A stretch of 33,560 nucleotides of DNA from Humidesulfovibrio sp. (lineage in GTDB: Bacteria > Desulfobacterota > Desulfovibrionia > Desulfovibrionales > Desulfovibrionaceae): contig NZ_JAUYFU010000003.1 in assembly GCF_030689645.1 (NCBI RefSeq), positions 1 to 33,560 on the forward strand, written 5' to 3'. Below are positions 24,601-31,575 of this stretch, piece after piece. The notes under the pieces are model-generated. The model worked only from the letters and a program-made list of their open reading frames with translations, made no database searches and was not told the DNA's origin. Each line of letters opens with the position of its first letter. Positions within the stretch are counted from its first letter, which is position 1. The translations under genes were made by a program, and so were the position numbers.

Positions 24601-25616
24601 GCATCAAGGAAGCGGTGCTGCGCGGCCGCAGGCTGGCGGAGGACGTGGATCCGTACCTGTCGCTGTTCACCTCCATCCGCAAGCACTACCGTCAACTGGG
24701 CGACCCCGGCAGCCTTGGCCTCATCGGAGAATGCCTGCGGCTGAAGGCCGATGTGGCCCCGGAGGACCTGCCTGCCGAATTCGATGCTCCGGGTTTGGCC
24801 CTCTCCCCTAGCGCGGCCCAAGGCGGCGACGCCGGAGCCTTTGGCTCGGCTCTGCGCCTGGGCGGCATGGTGAACCAGTTCATGATCTCGGCCTATCGGC
24901 GCATTCAAGGCGGCCTGCGCGCCCACCAGGGCGGCGCCCAGATCAGCCCGGAAGACCTTACCCGCCTGGGAAGGCGCATTGCCGCGAATTTCGCCCAGCA
25001 CCCGCACAAGGTGGTGCTGGTGCCCTTCCTGTCCGACGAGGTCACCTTCACCGAGCTGTCCTTCTATGCGGAGAAGGCTCCGGGCAAGCGCACCATCTGG
25101 GGGGTGAAGGGCAAGGACAAGAGCGCGGGCAAGGTTGCTGTGGAGACCCTTGCGCCCATCCGCCGCGATACGGACGTTGTGCGCCTCCTGGCCTGGCTGC
25201 TGTTCAACGGTCTCTATGACCCCCGACAAATAGTGCAGGCGGAGCGGAGCCTTGCGCCCATCGCCCTCTTGGACCTGCAAGCCGTGCTGGCGGATTTGGC
25301 GGCTTTCTTCCCCAGGCGCGCCACCCTGGAGCCGGATCTGGACGAGTACCTGCAATCAGAGCGCGTGGCGCGCGCATATGTCATCACCAACCTGCCGGTG
25401 CCCACGGACAAGAACAAGATCCTCACCGCTTCCGTGCTCTACTCAACCAACTGGGGCGAGGTATTTTGTCAGACATTCGACAACCCGCCCCTGACATTAC
25501 AGAAAGCTCCTCTGGTTTTTCTGAGCGAGGCGCTGGCCAGGCCCATCACCAGGCAGATGGACCTGCGCTTTTTCGCACCCAAGAAATCCGCCGCACCTAA
25601 GCTCAAGCTGGAATAG
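21690..25616 (+). CDS. Class I adenylate cyclase with helical N-terminal and pentapeptide-repeat regions
   Basis: 1308 residues, against about 850 for enterobacterial CyaA. Residues 1-420 are Ala/Leu-rich helices, repeat-like. About 430-630 is a pentapeptide-repeat region with A/C-(D/N/R)-L/F-x-x steps (GSNLSHCRFSGVTFRRMRLS and similar). From about 705 to the end is a class I adenylate cyclase: the nucleotidyltransferase core reads G783-SLGSVAQ, then S794-D795-V-D797-C-W799, closely matching the GSTxS...SSDLDxW motif of E. coli CyaA, with the catalytic aspartates kept. It should make cAMP from ATP. The start is uncertain: ATG 21690 has a distant GGAG, while in-frame ATG 21735 overlaps (ATGA) the stop of a 22-codon frame starting at 21670 behind a good ribosome site. 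A weak hairpin follows the gene. Confidence 0.86.
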   Translation: MPRSKALAGAGNAQAMTPARQTVEALRRFLRTGQNNAAQDLPELLVRAQGIISADSTPGDDAATAGECVFLLAACLRTQRDPLMAYRLFLTLAVAGKLGRAYAALHIQSRAWPLPQCSALLQTLPGHDFLALLNDLLLDCPAEDKQLALWLRTLLPAPGRLDGREALLFLKTMAPTAMGDGAPLARPLRDALLAAGLSESMPAAFVGMPGAATAEALLLAAETLAVPAMQAEALAYALRSAGAEGPSRLQPLLAAPPDLEPRDVALATEMRRLALSPDAPERLLSAAQTEPEMLGLVLADLMTGDGPFSAAAQRLLPLLPRLGVDSALAALPQEAHGIVYARLLSALAQLEPDFLRRAAKTLGLQSGLDAAAGQALADLLRARPGLDAQTLFSSAAWTAQATPTGPASPLPRSAQSRRSTLADVLKNVMLPLKDLEFSHSTLADQVLEGVTISGSNLSHCRFSGVTFRRMRLSAVQLHHCEFINCLFQSCVFYGADLSGSRFQTCRWGGVSFESSDLSRVRLEGCSVGSGAFAESCLAGASLVKTRLESVSFRTCALAGLRILECALARLTFTRTDISGALWEKSVCRDLDFTSSSLAAARILGSECLNLRLLRTVSPSLTVLGGHTDSPRLLQAEAATRARCLDSVCQDLPELAAPLRSGAGAKFVRACVDKFLRVDEARRTLAAMRGQDQRRRELALDRLTEPQGQLLGLLPVLLTTSVFEQAQDLQGVPACAISGHARLNLPTREDRAVLERLFPGQELPRSAKELPEPVLILEAVYAIGSLGSVAQKPSSDVDCWVCVSPAPGCRDFPAARTGLVKKLHGLEIWAWEQFSLELHFFPMAMDEVRLNNFGMSDKESSGSAQAALLKEEFYRTALKLAGRDLLWWAAPPLASQAEAQELLADLSRLAPRTASELVDLGQPQAIPPQEYFGACLWQIVKALHSPYKSVMKLGLLEKYAGQGQDMRLLCDRIKEAVLRGRRLAEDVDPYLSLFTSIRKHYRQLGDPGSLGLIGECLRLKADVAPEDLPAEFDAPGLALSPSAAQGGDAGAFGSALRLGGMVNQFMISAYRRIQGGLRAHQGGAQISPEDLTRLGRRIAANFAQHPHKVVLVPFLSDEVTFTELSFYAEKAPGKRTIWGVKGKDKSAGKVAVETLAPIRRDTDVVRLLAWLLFNGLYDPRQIVQAERSLAPIALLDLQAVLADLAAFFPRRATLEPDLDEYLQSERVARAYVITNLPVPTDKNKILTASVLYSTNWGEVFCQTFDNPPLTLQKAPLVFLSEALARPITRQMDLRFFAPKKSAAPKLKLE

Positions 25617-25701
25617 CCGCGAGCTCGCACTGCTGCCCTTGGCTGCTGCGTGTAGACAAGACGCCGCCGTCCAGGTAGGGGGGGCCGGAAGCCGTTGCGC
25701 A

Positions 25702-25729
25702 CCGCCTGCCCCGAAACAGCCGCAGGCGG
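25702..25729 (+). other. Hairpin downstream of adenylate cyclase gene
   Basis: CCGCCTGC (25702-25709) and GCAGGCGG (25722-25729), 8-bp stem, 12-nt loop, no T-run. It lies 86 bp after the cyclase stop and before the small acidic protein; a weak terminator at best. Confidence 0.4.
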
Positions 25730-25768
25730 GCGCCATAATGAAATGACGCCATTTTCGGAGGAATGCAC

Positions 25769-25981
25769 ATGAAGAATGCCTACAGAAAAAAACTCGACAG
25801 AGCCGCCACCCTGATCCGCGAGGTCTTCACGGACCTGGAGAGCGAAGAATCCGGCGATTTCGACGCCTTCGGCACCCGGTTGGACGACCTTGCCGGCGAG
25901 ATCGAAGACATCCTGCTTGAAGATGAGGATAAGACCGACGACGATGACGATGGCGGCGACGACAAGGACGATGACGATTAA
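25769..25981 (+). CDS. Small acidic hypothetical protein with poly-Asp tail
   Basis: 70 residues when started at ATG 25769, which is 7 bases from GGAGG (25757-25761); the ATG at 25763 is too close to that site. The first 50 residues look like one or two amphipathic helices (KKLDRAATLIREVFTDLE, then DDLAGEIEDILLEDED), and the end is almost pure Asp/Gly/Lys. No cysteine, no TM, no known motif. The good ribosome site, the terminator just downstream and normal GC-rich codons argue that it is real. It could bind metal or basic proteins through the acidic tail, but that is only suggested by charge. I do not recognise the family. Confidence 0.7.
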   Translation: MKNAYRKKLDRAATLIREVFTDLESEESGDFDAFGTRLDDLAGEIEDILLEDEDKTDDDDDGGDDKDDDD

Positions 25982-26058
25982 GAATGGAGCATGAGGCGGC
26001 CACGAGCCGTCCGGCCCGGATATGAGCAGCGGCGGCCAAGCCCCGCGTGAAATATGAA

Positions 26059-26089
26059 GCGCCGTCGGCAGTGTCCGGCGGCGCTTTTT
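26059..26089 (+). terminator. Rho-independent terminator after small acidic protein
   Basis: GCGCCGTCGG (26059-26068), loop CAGTGT, CCGGCGGCGC (26075-26084), one G-T pair, followed by TTTTT (26085-26089). It lies in the convergent space with holB. Confidence 0.85.
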
Positions 26090-26116
26090 CGTTGTTGCGG
26101 CGGGAAAGGCTTCGGC

Positions 26117-27034
26117 CTAGCCCCGGAGCGGGGCGGAGGCGCTCCTGGGCGCGGGCTTGGATTCTTTGGGAATGACGGCGGTGGCCATCCAGTCCAGCAC
26201 CAGGGCCACAGGAGCCGTGGGCTGGGTGAGGGCCTCCTGGGCCTGGGCCAGCACCAGGTCGAGCCTGCGCAGGCCCAAGGGGCCAAGGCGCGCAAGCCGC
26301 CGGGCCACGGGGCTGTCCTGCCCGGCCAGGGCGTGGGCCAGTTCACGCGAGAGGCCAGAGAGGATGCGCAGGGCCAGGGAGCGGTCCGCCGCGCCTTTGG
26401 TACCCGTGCGCTCGAACCAGCCCTGCCCGGAATCCCAGAAATTCAGCAGCGCGGCGATCCACTCCGCCGCGTCGGCCTCCGGGGCCTTGGCCTCGGGCCA
26501 GGGCAGGGTGAGCACGAAGCTGCGCGACACGAGGGTTTGCAAAAGCCGCTCGCGCTGGGGCGCCAGGAGCACGAACACATTGCCGGGCCGGGGCTCCTCC
26601 AGGGTTTTGAGCAGCAGATTGGCCACAGATGGGTGCAGGTCCTGGGCTTCCAGAAACACGGTGACGCGCTTGCCGGCGCCGTGTGCGGGCTGGCCCCAGA
26701 CCGGGAGCAGGCGGCGCACGGCGTCGGTGCCGGACACGCCCCCCTGCTTGGCCTCGTCAAAAAACGCCTTGTCCACCACAATGAGGTCGCGGTAGGCGCG
26801 CTCTTCGATCTGGCGGCACAGGCCGCAAACGCCGCAGCCGCCCTGGGGACAGTTCACGACCTTGGCCCAGCCAAGGGCCGCGGCCTCGCGTTCGGCGGCG
26901 CTGCCGCCCTCCATGACCAGGCTCTGAGGCGGATGCTGGGCCAGGGTGCGCATGCGGGCCAGCACCTGCCCGTCCACCGGTGTCGATGGCTGGGCAGGCG
27001 CTGGCGCTGGCTGGCTGGCAGCCGTCTTCTGCAT
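26117..27034 (-). CDS. holB: DNA polymerase III delta-prime subunit
   Basis: 305 residues. The clamp-loader delta-prime subunit is recognisable from LLKTLEEPRPGNVFVLLAP and the following LVSRSF (the SRC-type sensor region), plus a zinc-type cysteine cluster C62-x4-C67-x2-C70-x2-C73. The N-terminal P-loop position reads MEGGSAAERE, lacking the GK(T/S) needed for ATP binding, as expected for a delta-prime that does not hydrolyse ATP. The cysteine spacing C-x4-C is shorter than the usual C-x8-C. It helps load the sliding clamp during replication. It starts 15 bp after purA on the same strand, so the two form an operon. The final 30 residues are Pro/Ser/Arg-rich and probably disordered. Confidence 0.85.
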   Translation of the reverse strand: MQKTAASQPAPAPAQPSTPVDGQVLARMRTLAQHPPQSLVMEGGSAAEREAAALGWAKVVNCPQGGCGVCGLCRQIEERAYRDLIVVDKAFFDEAKQGGVSGTDAVRRLLPVWGQPAHGAGKRVTVFLEAQDLHPSVANLLLKTLEEPRPGNVFVLLAPQRERLLQTLVSRSFVLTLPWPEAKAPEADAAEWIAALLNFWDSGQGWFERTGTKGAADRSLALRILSGLSRELAHALAGQDSPVARRLARLGPLGLRRLDLVLAQAQEALTQPTAPVALVLDWMATAVIPKESKPAPRSASAPLRG

Positions 27035-27049
27035 GGCGATCCTTGCGGC

Positions 27050-28333
27050 CTAGCGGCGCGTGAAGGTCTGCTTCCGGTCAGGGCCAACGGACACGAGTCC
27101 GATGGGCACGCCGGAAAGCTCCTCCATGCGCACGAGGTATTTGCGGGCGTTTTCCGGCAGGGCGGCGAAGGAGGTCACATTCGTGATGTCCTCATCCCAG
27201 CCGGGCATGGTCTCGTACACAGGGGTGACAAAGGCCATGCCGTTCTGCTCCTGCGGGGGATAATCCACCTGCTGGCCCTTGTATTCGTAGGCCACGCAGA
27301 TTTTGAGCTCCTTGAGGCCGGAGAGCACGTCGAGCTTGGTCACGGCCAATTCGGTGGGACCGTTCAGGCGCACGCTTTCGCGCAGCACCACCATGTCGAG
27401 CCAGCCGCAACGGCGCTTGCGGCCCGTGGTGGCGCCGAACTCGCCGCCCTTTTCCTGCAGGTAGTCGCCGGTGGCGTCGAAAAGCTCGGAAGGGAATGGA
27501 CCACCGCCAACGCGGGTGGTGTATGCCTTCACGATCGCAATGATGCGCTCCAGCATGCGCGGCGAGCAGCCAGACCCGGAGGCCGCGTTGCCCGACACAG
27601 TGGTGGACGAGGTGACGAACGGATAGGTGCCGTGGTCGATATCCAGCTGGGTGCCCTGCGCGCCCTCGAAAAGCACGGTGCCGCCGCCGTCCACGGCCTT
27701 CTGGATGGCCGTGGACACATCAGCCAGGTAGGGCCGGATGCGCTCGGCGATGGGCAGAAGCTCCTGGTACACGGCTTCGGGGTCCATTTCTTCAGCGCCG
27801 TAGAGGTTCTTGAACAGGACGTTCTTCTCCTCAATGGCGCGGGCGATCTTATCGCGCAGCAGCTCCGGGTCGGCCAGGTCGGCCGCGCGGATGCCGCAGC
27901 GGTGCATTTTGTCCTCGTAGCAGGGACCGATGCCCCGGCCCGTGGTGCCGATCTTGGCGCCGCCGGAAAGCTTGCCTTCCCTCGCCACATCCAGGGCGCG
28001 GTGGTAGGACAATATAATATGGGTCTTCTTGCTGATCATGAGCCGCTCAGGGCTCACGTCCACGCCCTTTTTCGCCAGGCTGTCGACTTCGCGCAGGAAG
28101 ACCTCGGGGTCCAGCACCACGCCGTTGCCGATGAGGCAGACCTTGCCCGGGTGCAGAATGCCGGAGGGGATCAAGTGCAGCACGCATTTCTCGCCTGCCA
28201 CCACGAGGGTGTGCCCGGCGTTGTTGCCGCCCTGGAAGCGCACGATGGCCGCCACTTCCTGGGCCAGCATGTCGACGATCTTGCCCTTGCCCTCATCGCC
28301 CCACTGGGACCCGAAGACCACGATATTTGACAT
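27050..28333 (-). CDS. purA: Adenylosuccinate synthetase
   Basis: 427 residues, the standard length. It catalyses GTP-dependent joining of IMP and aspartate, the first committed step to AMP. Signature sequences are intact: [11 protein letters not shown] at 8-18 (with catalytic Asp and Lys), GNNAGHT about 36-42, [14 protein letters not shown] around 128-141, the loop [17 protein letters not shown], and [12 protein letters not shown] near 300. ATG 28331-28333 follows AAGGAG. It precedes holB by 15 bp and is divergent from the transglycosylase gene across 85 bp. The stand-alone AICAR transformylase of the same pathway lies about 2 kb away on the other strand. Confidence 0.97.
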   Translation of the reverse strand: MSNIVVFGSQWGDEGKGKIVDMLAQEVAAIVRFQGGNNAGHTLVVAGEKCVLHLIPSGILHPGKVCLIGNGVVLDPEVFLREVDSLAKKGVDVSPERLMISKKTHIILSYHRALDVAREGKLSGGAKIGTTGRGIGPCYEDKMHRCGIRAADLADPELLRDKIARAIEEKNVLFKNLYGAEEMDPEAVYQELLPIAERIRPYLADVSTAIQKAVDGGGTVLFEGAQGTQLDIDHGTYPFVTSSTTVSGNAASGSGCSPRMLERIIAIVKAYTTRVGGGPFPSELFDATGDYLQEKGGEFGATTGRKRRCGWLDMVVLRESVRLNGPTELAVTKLDVLSGLKELKICVAYEYKGQQVDYPPQEQNGMAFVTPVYETMPGWDEDITNVTSFAALPENARKYLVRMEELSGVPIGLVSVGPDRKQTFTRR

Positions 28334-28352
28334 GAAGGCTCCTTATGACTAC

Positions 28353-28380
28353 TTGCCCATCCTCAAGGACGTCGTATTTA
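28353..28380 (+). promoter_or_regulatory. Candidate promoter of the lytic transglycosylase gene
   Basis: TTGCCC (28353-28358), 16-bp spacer, TATTTA (28375-28380) in the 85-bp divergent space with purA, 38 bp before the ATG at 28419. Confidence 0.38.
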
Positions 28381-28418
28381 CGGCAAGCGGCACAATTGCG
28401 TAAAAGAGGATTCAGCAC

Positions 28419-29777
28419 ATGTCAACAACCCCCCCGGACAATACAGCCGTAGCCCGCTCCAGGTTCAGGCGCGATCGCCTGATCCTTGGCATGCTTACGG
28501 CTGCGCTGGCCGGGCTCGTGGTGCATCACACCCTGACCCTGCCCATGCCCAAGAGCCTGGTGGTGGCGGCCCCGCGCCAAACGCGCATCACGGGCGACGC
28601 CTCCATGAGCTTTGAAAAGTCCCTGCTGGAGCGGTTCGCCCGCGAGCACGGCGTTAACCTGACCTTTGTGTTCACCGAGACCCCGGAAGAAACCCTGGAG
28701 ATGGTCGAGGGCGGCCAAGCCCAAATCGGCCTGGCCCTTGGCGTGGCCCCGCAGCAAGTAACCGCCCGCGAAGCGCGCGCCTCAAAAAGAACTGGGAAAA
28801 TCGCCTTCGGGCCGGAATACGACCGGCAACCCATTTACGCCGTAGACTGGGAGACGGGCTACGATCCGCCGGAGGACTCCTCCGGAGCTCTGGACGAACT
28901 CCTGCGCGTGGCGAAATCCTTTTCCCTGAGCCCGCGCCAAGCCCCGGCCCTGCCGCTGGACGCCCTGCACCTGCTTCTGCCCTTCGTGTCCGAGGTGCGC
29001 GACGCCGCACCCACCCAGCATGAGGCCTCCTACCGCTTCGTATGGCGAACGGACGTGCCCAGGCTGGACAAGGCCATGAACGAATTCTGGACCCAGCTGC
29101 TGGCCGAGGGCGGCCTGCCGGCCCTTCACGAGCGCACTTTGGGCTTCTTCCCCACCGACCCGGACCCCTTTGAGATGGAGCTTCTGCGGCGCACCCTGGC
29201 GCTGCACATGCCAACGCACCGCAAATCCATCCAGCGCGCCGCCAGCAAATGGCGCATCGACCCCTTCCTGCTCACGGCGGTGATCCACCAGGAGTCGCGC
29301 TTCGACGCGAGCGCGGTGAGCGCCACGGGAGTGCGAGGGCTGATGCAGATGACCGGAGCCACCCTGGAAGAGCTGGACGTAAAAGACCCCGAGAACTCCG
29401 CCGAGGTCATCAACGCCGGAGCGCGCTACCTGGACATGCTGCGCACGCAGTTTTTGCAGATGGGCTACGCGGCCGACGACGCAATGCTGCTGGCCCTGGC
29501 CTCCTTCAACGTGGGCCAAGGCCACGTCATGGACGCCATCGACCTGACGCGCGGAGACGGGCAGGATCTGCCCACGTGGCTGGGAGTGCGCCAAACCCTG
29601 CCGAAGCTGGCGGAGCTGCCCGTGGCCCTGCGGACGCGCTACGGCCTGTGCAGGGGCGGAGAGGCCGTGGATTTCGTGGACAAGGTTCGCTACTTCGCCT
29701 TCGCCATCCGGGGGCTAATCCTGGCCTCGCCGGAGGGGGATGAGTTTCCCAGCCTTCGGCTTGCTCTGGCGCCCTGA
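28419..29777 (+). CDS. MltF-like membrane-bound lytic transglycosylase
   Basis: 452 residues, ATG 28419 after AGAGGA. A short cytoplasmic head is followed by an N-terminal membrane anchor (about 19-42, LILGMLTAALAGLVVHHTL); it is not a lipoprotein since no lipobox cysteine is present. Residues about 46-265 form a solute-binding (SBP_bac_3-like) domain, and about 270-400 an SLT domain with catalytic E292 in AVIHQESRFD, then GVRGLMQM and LASFNVGQGHV. This order is that of MltF, which cleaves peptidoglycan glycans from the outer face of the inner membrane and may be regulated by muropeptide binding to the N-domain. The binding domain is divergent. Its last 63 bases overlap the convergent small gene. 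Confidence 0.88.
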   Translation: MSTTPPDNTAVARSRFRRDRLILGMLTAALAGLVVHHTLTLPMPKSLVVAAPRQTRITGDASMSFEKSLLERFAREHGVNLTFVFTETPEETLEMVEGGQAQIGLALGVAPQQVTAREARASKRTGKIAFGPEYDRQPIYAVDWETGYDPPEDSSGALDELLRVAKSFSLSPRQAPALPLDALHLLLPFVSEVRDAAPTQHEASYRFVWRTDVPRLDKAMNEFWTQLLAEGGLPALHERTLGFFPTDPDPFEMELLRRTLALHMPTHRKSIQRAASKWRIDPFLLTAVIHQESRFDASAVSATGVRGLMQMTGATLEELDVKDPENSAEVINAGARYLDMLRTQFLQMGYAADDAMLLALASFNVGQGHVMDAIDLTRGDGQDLPTWLGVRQTLPKLAELPVALRTRYGLCRGGEAVDFVDKVRYFAFAIRGLILASPEGDEFPSLRLALAP

Positions 29778-30146
29778 CGGCTTGGCCGGGGCCTTGCCGC
29801 CGGCTCCATCCGTTCTGGCTCCAGCATCCGCCGGGCGTTCGTCGCCCTGCTGACGCGATTTGCCCGCCTGGGCCTGGGGAGCTGTCAGGTCCAACAGATC
29901 CAAGCTCGGAGCGGAAGCGCCCGGCTGTCGCGAGGCCGCCAGATTGTAATTGAAGAGCTGGTTCTTCATGCGCACCGCCTGGATGAGGCCAAACACCAGG
30001 ACGGACTCCTCCCAGCGGCGGGTGGGTTCGAACTGGCGCACGGCTTCGGCGTGCTTCTCCCACAGGTCCATGAGCGAAGCCTCGTCAAAGGCCACCAGTT
30101 GGCGGGCCAGTTTGACCAGGGCGTTTTCCAAATACGATTCGGCCAT
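29715..30146 (-). CDS. Hypothetical protein, helical N-terminus with disordered tail
   Basis: 143 residues when started at ATG 30144-30146 (MAESYLENALVKLARQLVAF), which has GGAGG about 9 bases upstream; the open frame reaches back to 30218, but that extension lacks a ribosome site. Residues 1-75 are well-ordered amphipathic helices (LMDLWEKHAEAVRQFEPTRR, then VLVFGLIQAVRMKNQLFNYN). The rest is Ala/Pro/Gly/Lys-rich and probably disordered. No known motif, TM or signal. Its 3' end overlaps the transglycosylase gene by 63 bp. It is divergent from the AICAR transformylase across 148 bp. Function unknown. Confidence 0.68.
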   Translation of the reverse strand: MAESYLENALVKLARQLVAFDEASLMDLWEKHAEAVRQFEPTRRWEESVLVFGLIQAVRMKNQLFNYNLAASRQPGASAPSLDLLDLTAPQAQAGKSRQQGDERPADAGARTDGAGGKAPAKPSGRQSKPKAGKLIPLRRGQD

Positions 30147-30294
30147 GCGGGGAAACCTCCAGGTGCGCCGAAAAAGGCGCATGAGCGGCTCACTACCAGA
30201 AACCGGCCCGGCAGCCAATTCAAATTTGCCCGCCGCAGTCGGCTGTGCTAGGAACTCTCCGCACGCGACACCACATTATGAAGGGGACAAGGCC

Positions 30295-31569
30295 ATGAGC
30301 GACCTCAAGAAGATGTACACCACCCTGCTGGGCGACAGCTTTCCCGAAGACCTGCGCATCACCCTGGGCGACCAGGAACTGGTGTACAAGAAGCGCACCT
30401 GGAACATCGGCGGCGAGGTGCGCGGCCTGCGCTATGGCGAAAACCCCGACCAGCCCGCGGCCCTGTACGAGCAGGTCGGCGGCGGCCTGGTCCTCGACGG
30501 CGTGGCCTTCCGCGGTCCCGGCCAGGGCCTCGTGTCCGCCCTGACTGAGGAGCACATGCTCCAGGCCGGCAAGCACCCCGGCAAGACCAACCTGACCGAC
30601 GTGGACAACGCGCTGAACATTTTGCAGTACCTCACCGCGCGCCCGGCTGCTGTCATCCTTAAGCACAACAATCCCTGCGGCGCGGCCTGGACCGACCTGG
30701 GCATCGCCGAAGCAGTAAGCCGCGCCTTCTGGGCCGACCGCATCGCCGCCTTCGGCGGGGCCATCGTGGTCAACCGGCCCCTGACCAAAGAAGCTGCGGA
30801 GCTCATCAACTCCTTCTATTTCGAGGTGGTGGCCGCGCCGGAGTTCGAGCCCGGCGTTGTGGACATCCTCAAAGCCCGCAAGAACCTGCGCATCCTCAAA
30901 ATCCCCGGCATTGCAAAGCTCGACGAGCTGGCCAAGGCGCCGTTTCTGGACATCAAGGCCCTGTTCGACGGCGGCCTGGTGCTCCAGACCTCGTTCCAGA
31001 GCCGCATTCGCCAGGAGGCCGACTTCCTGCCCGCAGCGGCGGAAAAGGACGGCGTGAGCTACGCCGCGCGCAAACCCAGCGCTCAGGAGATGCAGGACCT
31101 TATCTTCGCCTGGTCCATCGAGGCCGGAGTCAGCTCCAATTCCGTCATTTTCGTGCGCGACGGCGTGACCACGGCCATCGGCACCGGCGAGCAGGACCGC
31201 GTGGGCTGCGTGGATCTGACCATCTCCAAGGCGCGCACCAAGTACGCCGACCTGCTCTCCTTCAAGGAGCAGGGCGTGAGCATCTTCGAACTCATGCTCG
31301 CCGCCCGCACGGACGAAGCCAAGGCCGAAGCCCTGGCCGACATCCGCAGGCGCTCGGACGAAGCCAGGGGCGGTCTGCCCGGCTCGGTGCTCGTCAGCGA
31401 CGGCTTCTTCCCCTTCCGCGACGGCGTGGACCTGTGCCTGGCCCAGGGCGTCACGGCCATCGCCCAGCCCGGCGGCTCCATGCGCGACTTTGAAGTCATC
31501 CGCGCGGTGAACGAGGCCAAGCCGCAAGTCGCCATGGTCTTCACCGGCCAGCGGTCTTTTAAGCACTAG
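30295..31569 (+). CDS. purH: AICAR transformylase, stand-alone C-terminal half of PurH
   Basis: 424 residues. The AICAR formyltransferase domain is complete: LRYGENPDQPAALYEQ about 44, K123-H124-NNPCGAA (the catalytic KH-x-NPCG block), FGGAIVVN, KNLRILK, FFPFRDGVD, AQPGGSMRD and a final MVFTGQRSFKH. The usual N-terminal IMP cyclohydrolase (MGS-like) domain of about 200 residues is absent; only about 45 residues precede the domain. It should convert AICAR to FAICAR with 10-formyl-THF in purine synthesis, and IMP closure must be done by another protein. ATG 30295 follows AAGGGG; an ATG at 30278 is out of frame. The RNB gene begins 6 bp after its stop, so the two are co-transcribed. Confidence 0.9.
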   Translation: MSDLKKMYTTLLGDSFPEDLRITLGDQELVYKKRTWNIGGEVRGLRYGENPDQPAALYEQVGGGLVLDGVAFRGPGQGLVSALTEEHMLQAGKHPGKTNLTDVDNALNILQYLTARPAAVILKHNNPCGAAWTDLGIAEAVSRAFWADRIAAFGGAIVVNRPLTKEAAELINSFYFEVVAAPEFEPGVVDILKARKNLRILKIPGIAKLDELAKAPFLDIKALFDGGLVLQTSFQSRIRQEADFLPAAAEKDGVSYAARKPSAQEMQDLIFAWSIEAGVSSNSVIFVRDGVTTAIGTGEQDRVGCVDLTISKARTKYADLLSFKEQGVSIFELMLAARTDEAKAEALADIRRRSDEARGGLPGSVLVSDGFFPFRDGVDLCLAQGVTAIAQPGGSMRDFEVIRAVNEAKPQVAMVFTGQRSFKH

Positions 31570-31575
31570 GCCCGC

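Noticed and set aside
28334-28400. purA promoter on the minus strand
   Set aside because: The only spaced pair (TTACGC-N17-TAAATA) has a poor -35 match, so I could not support it.
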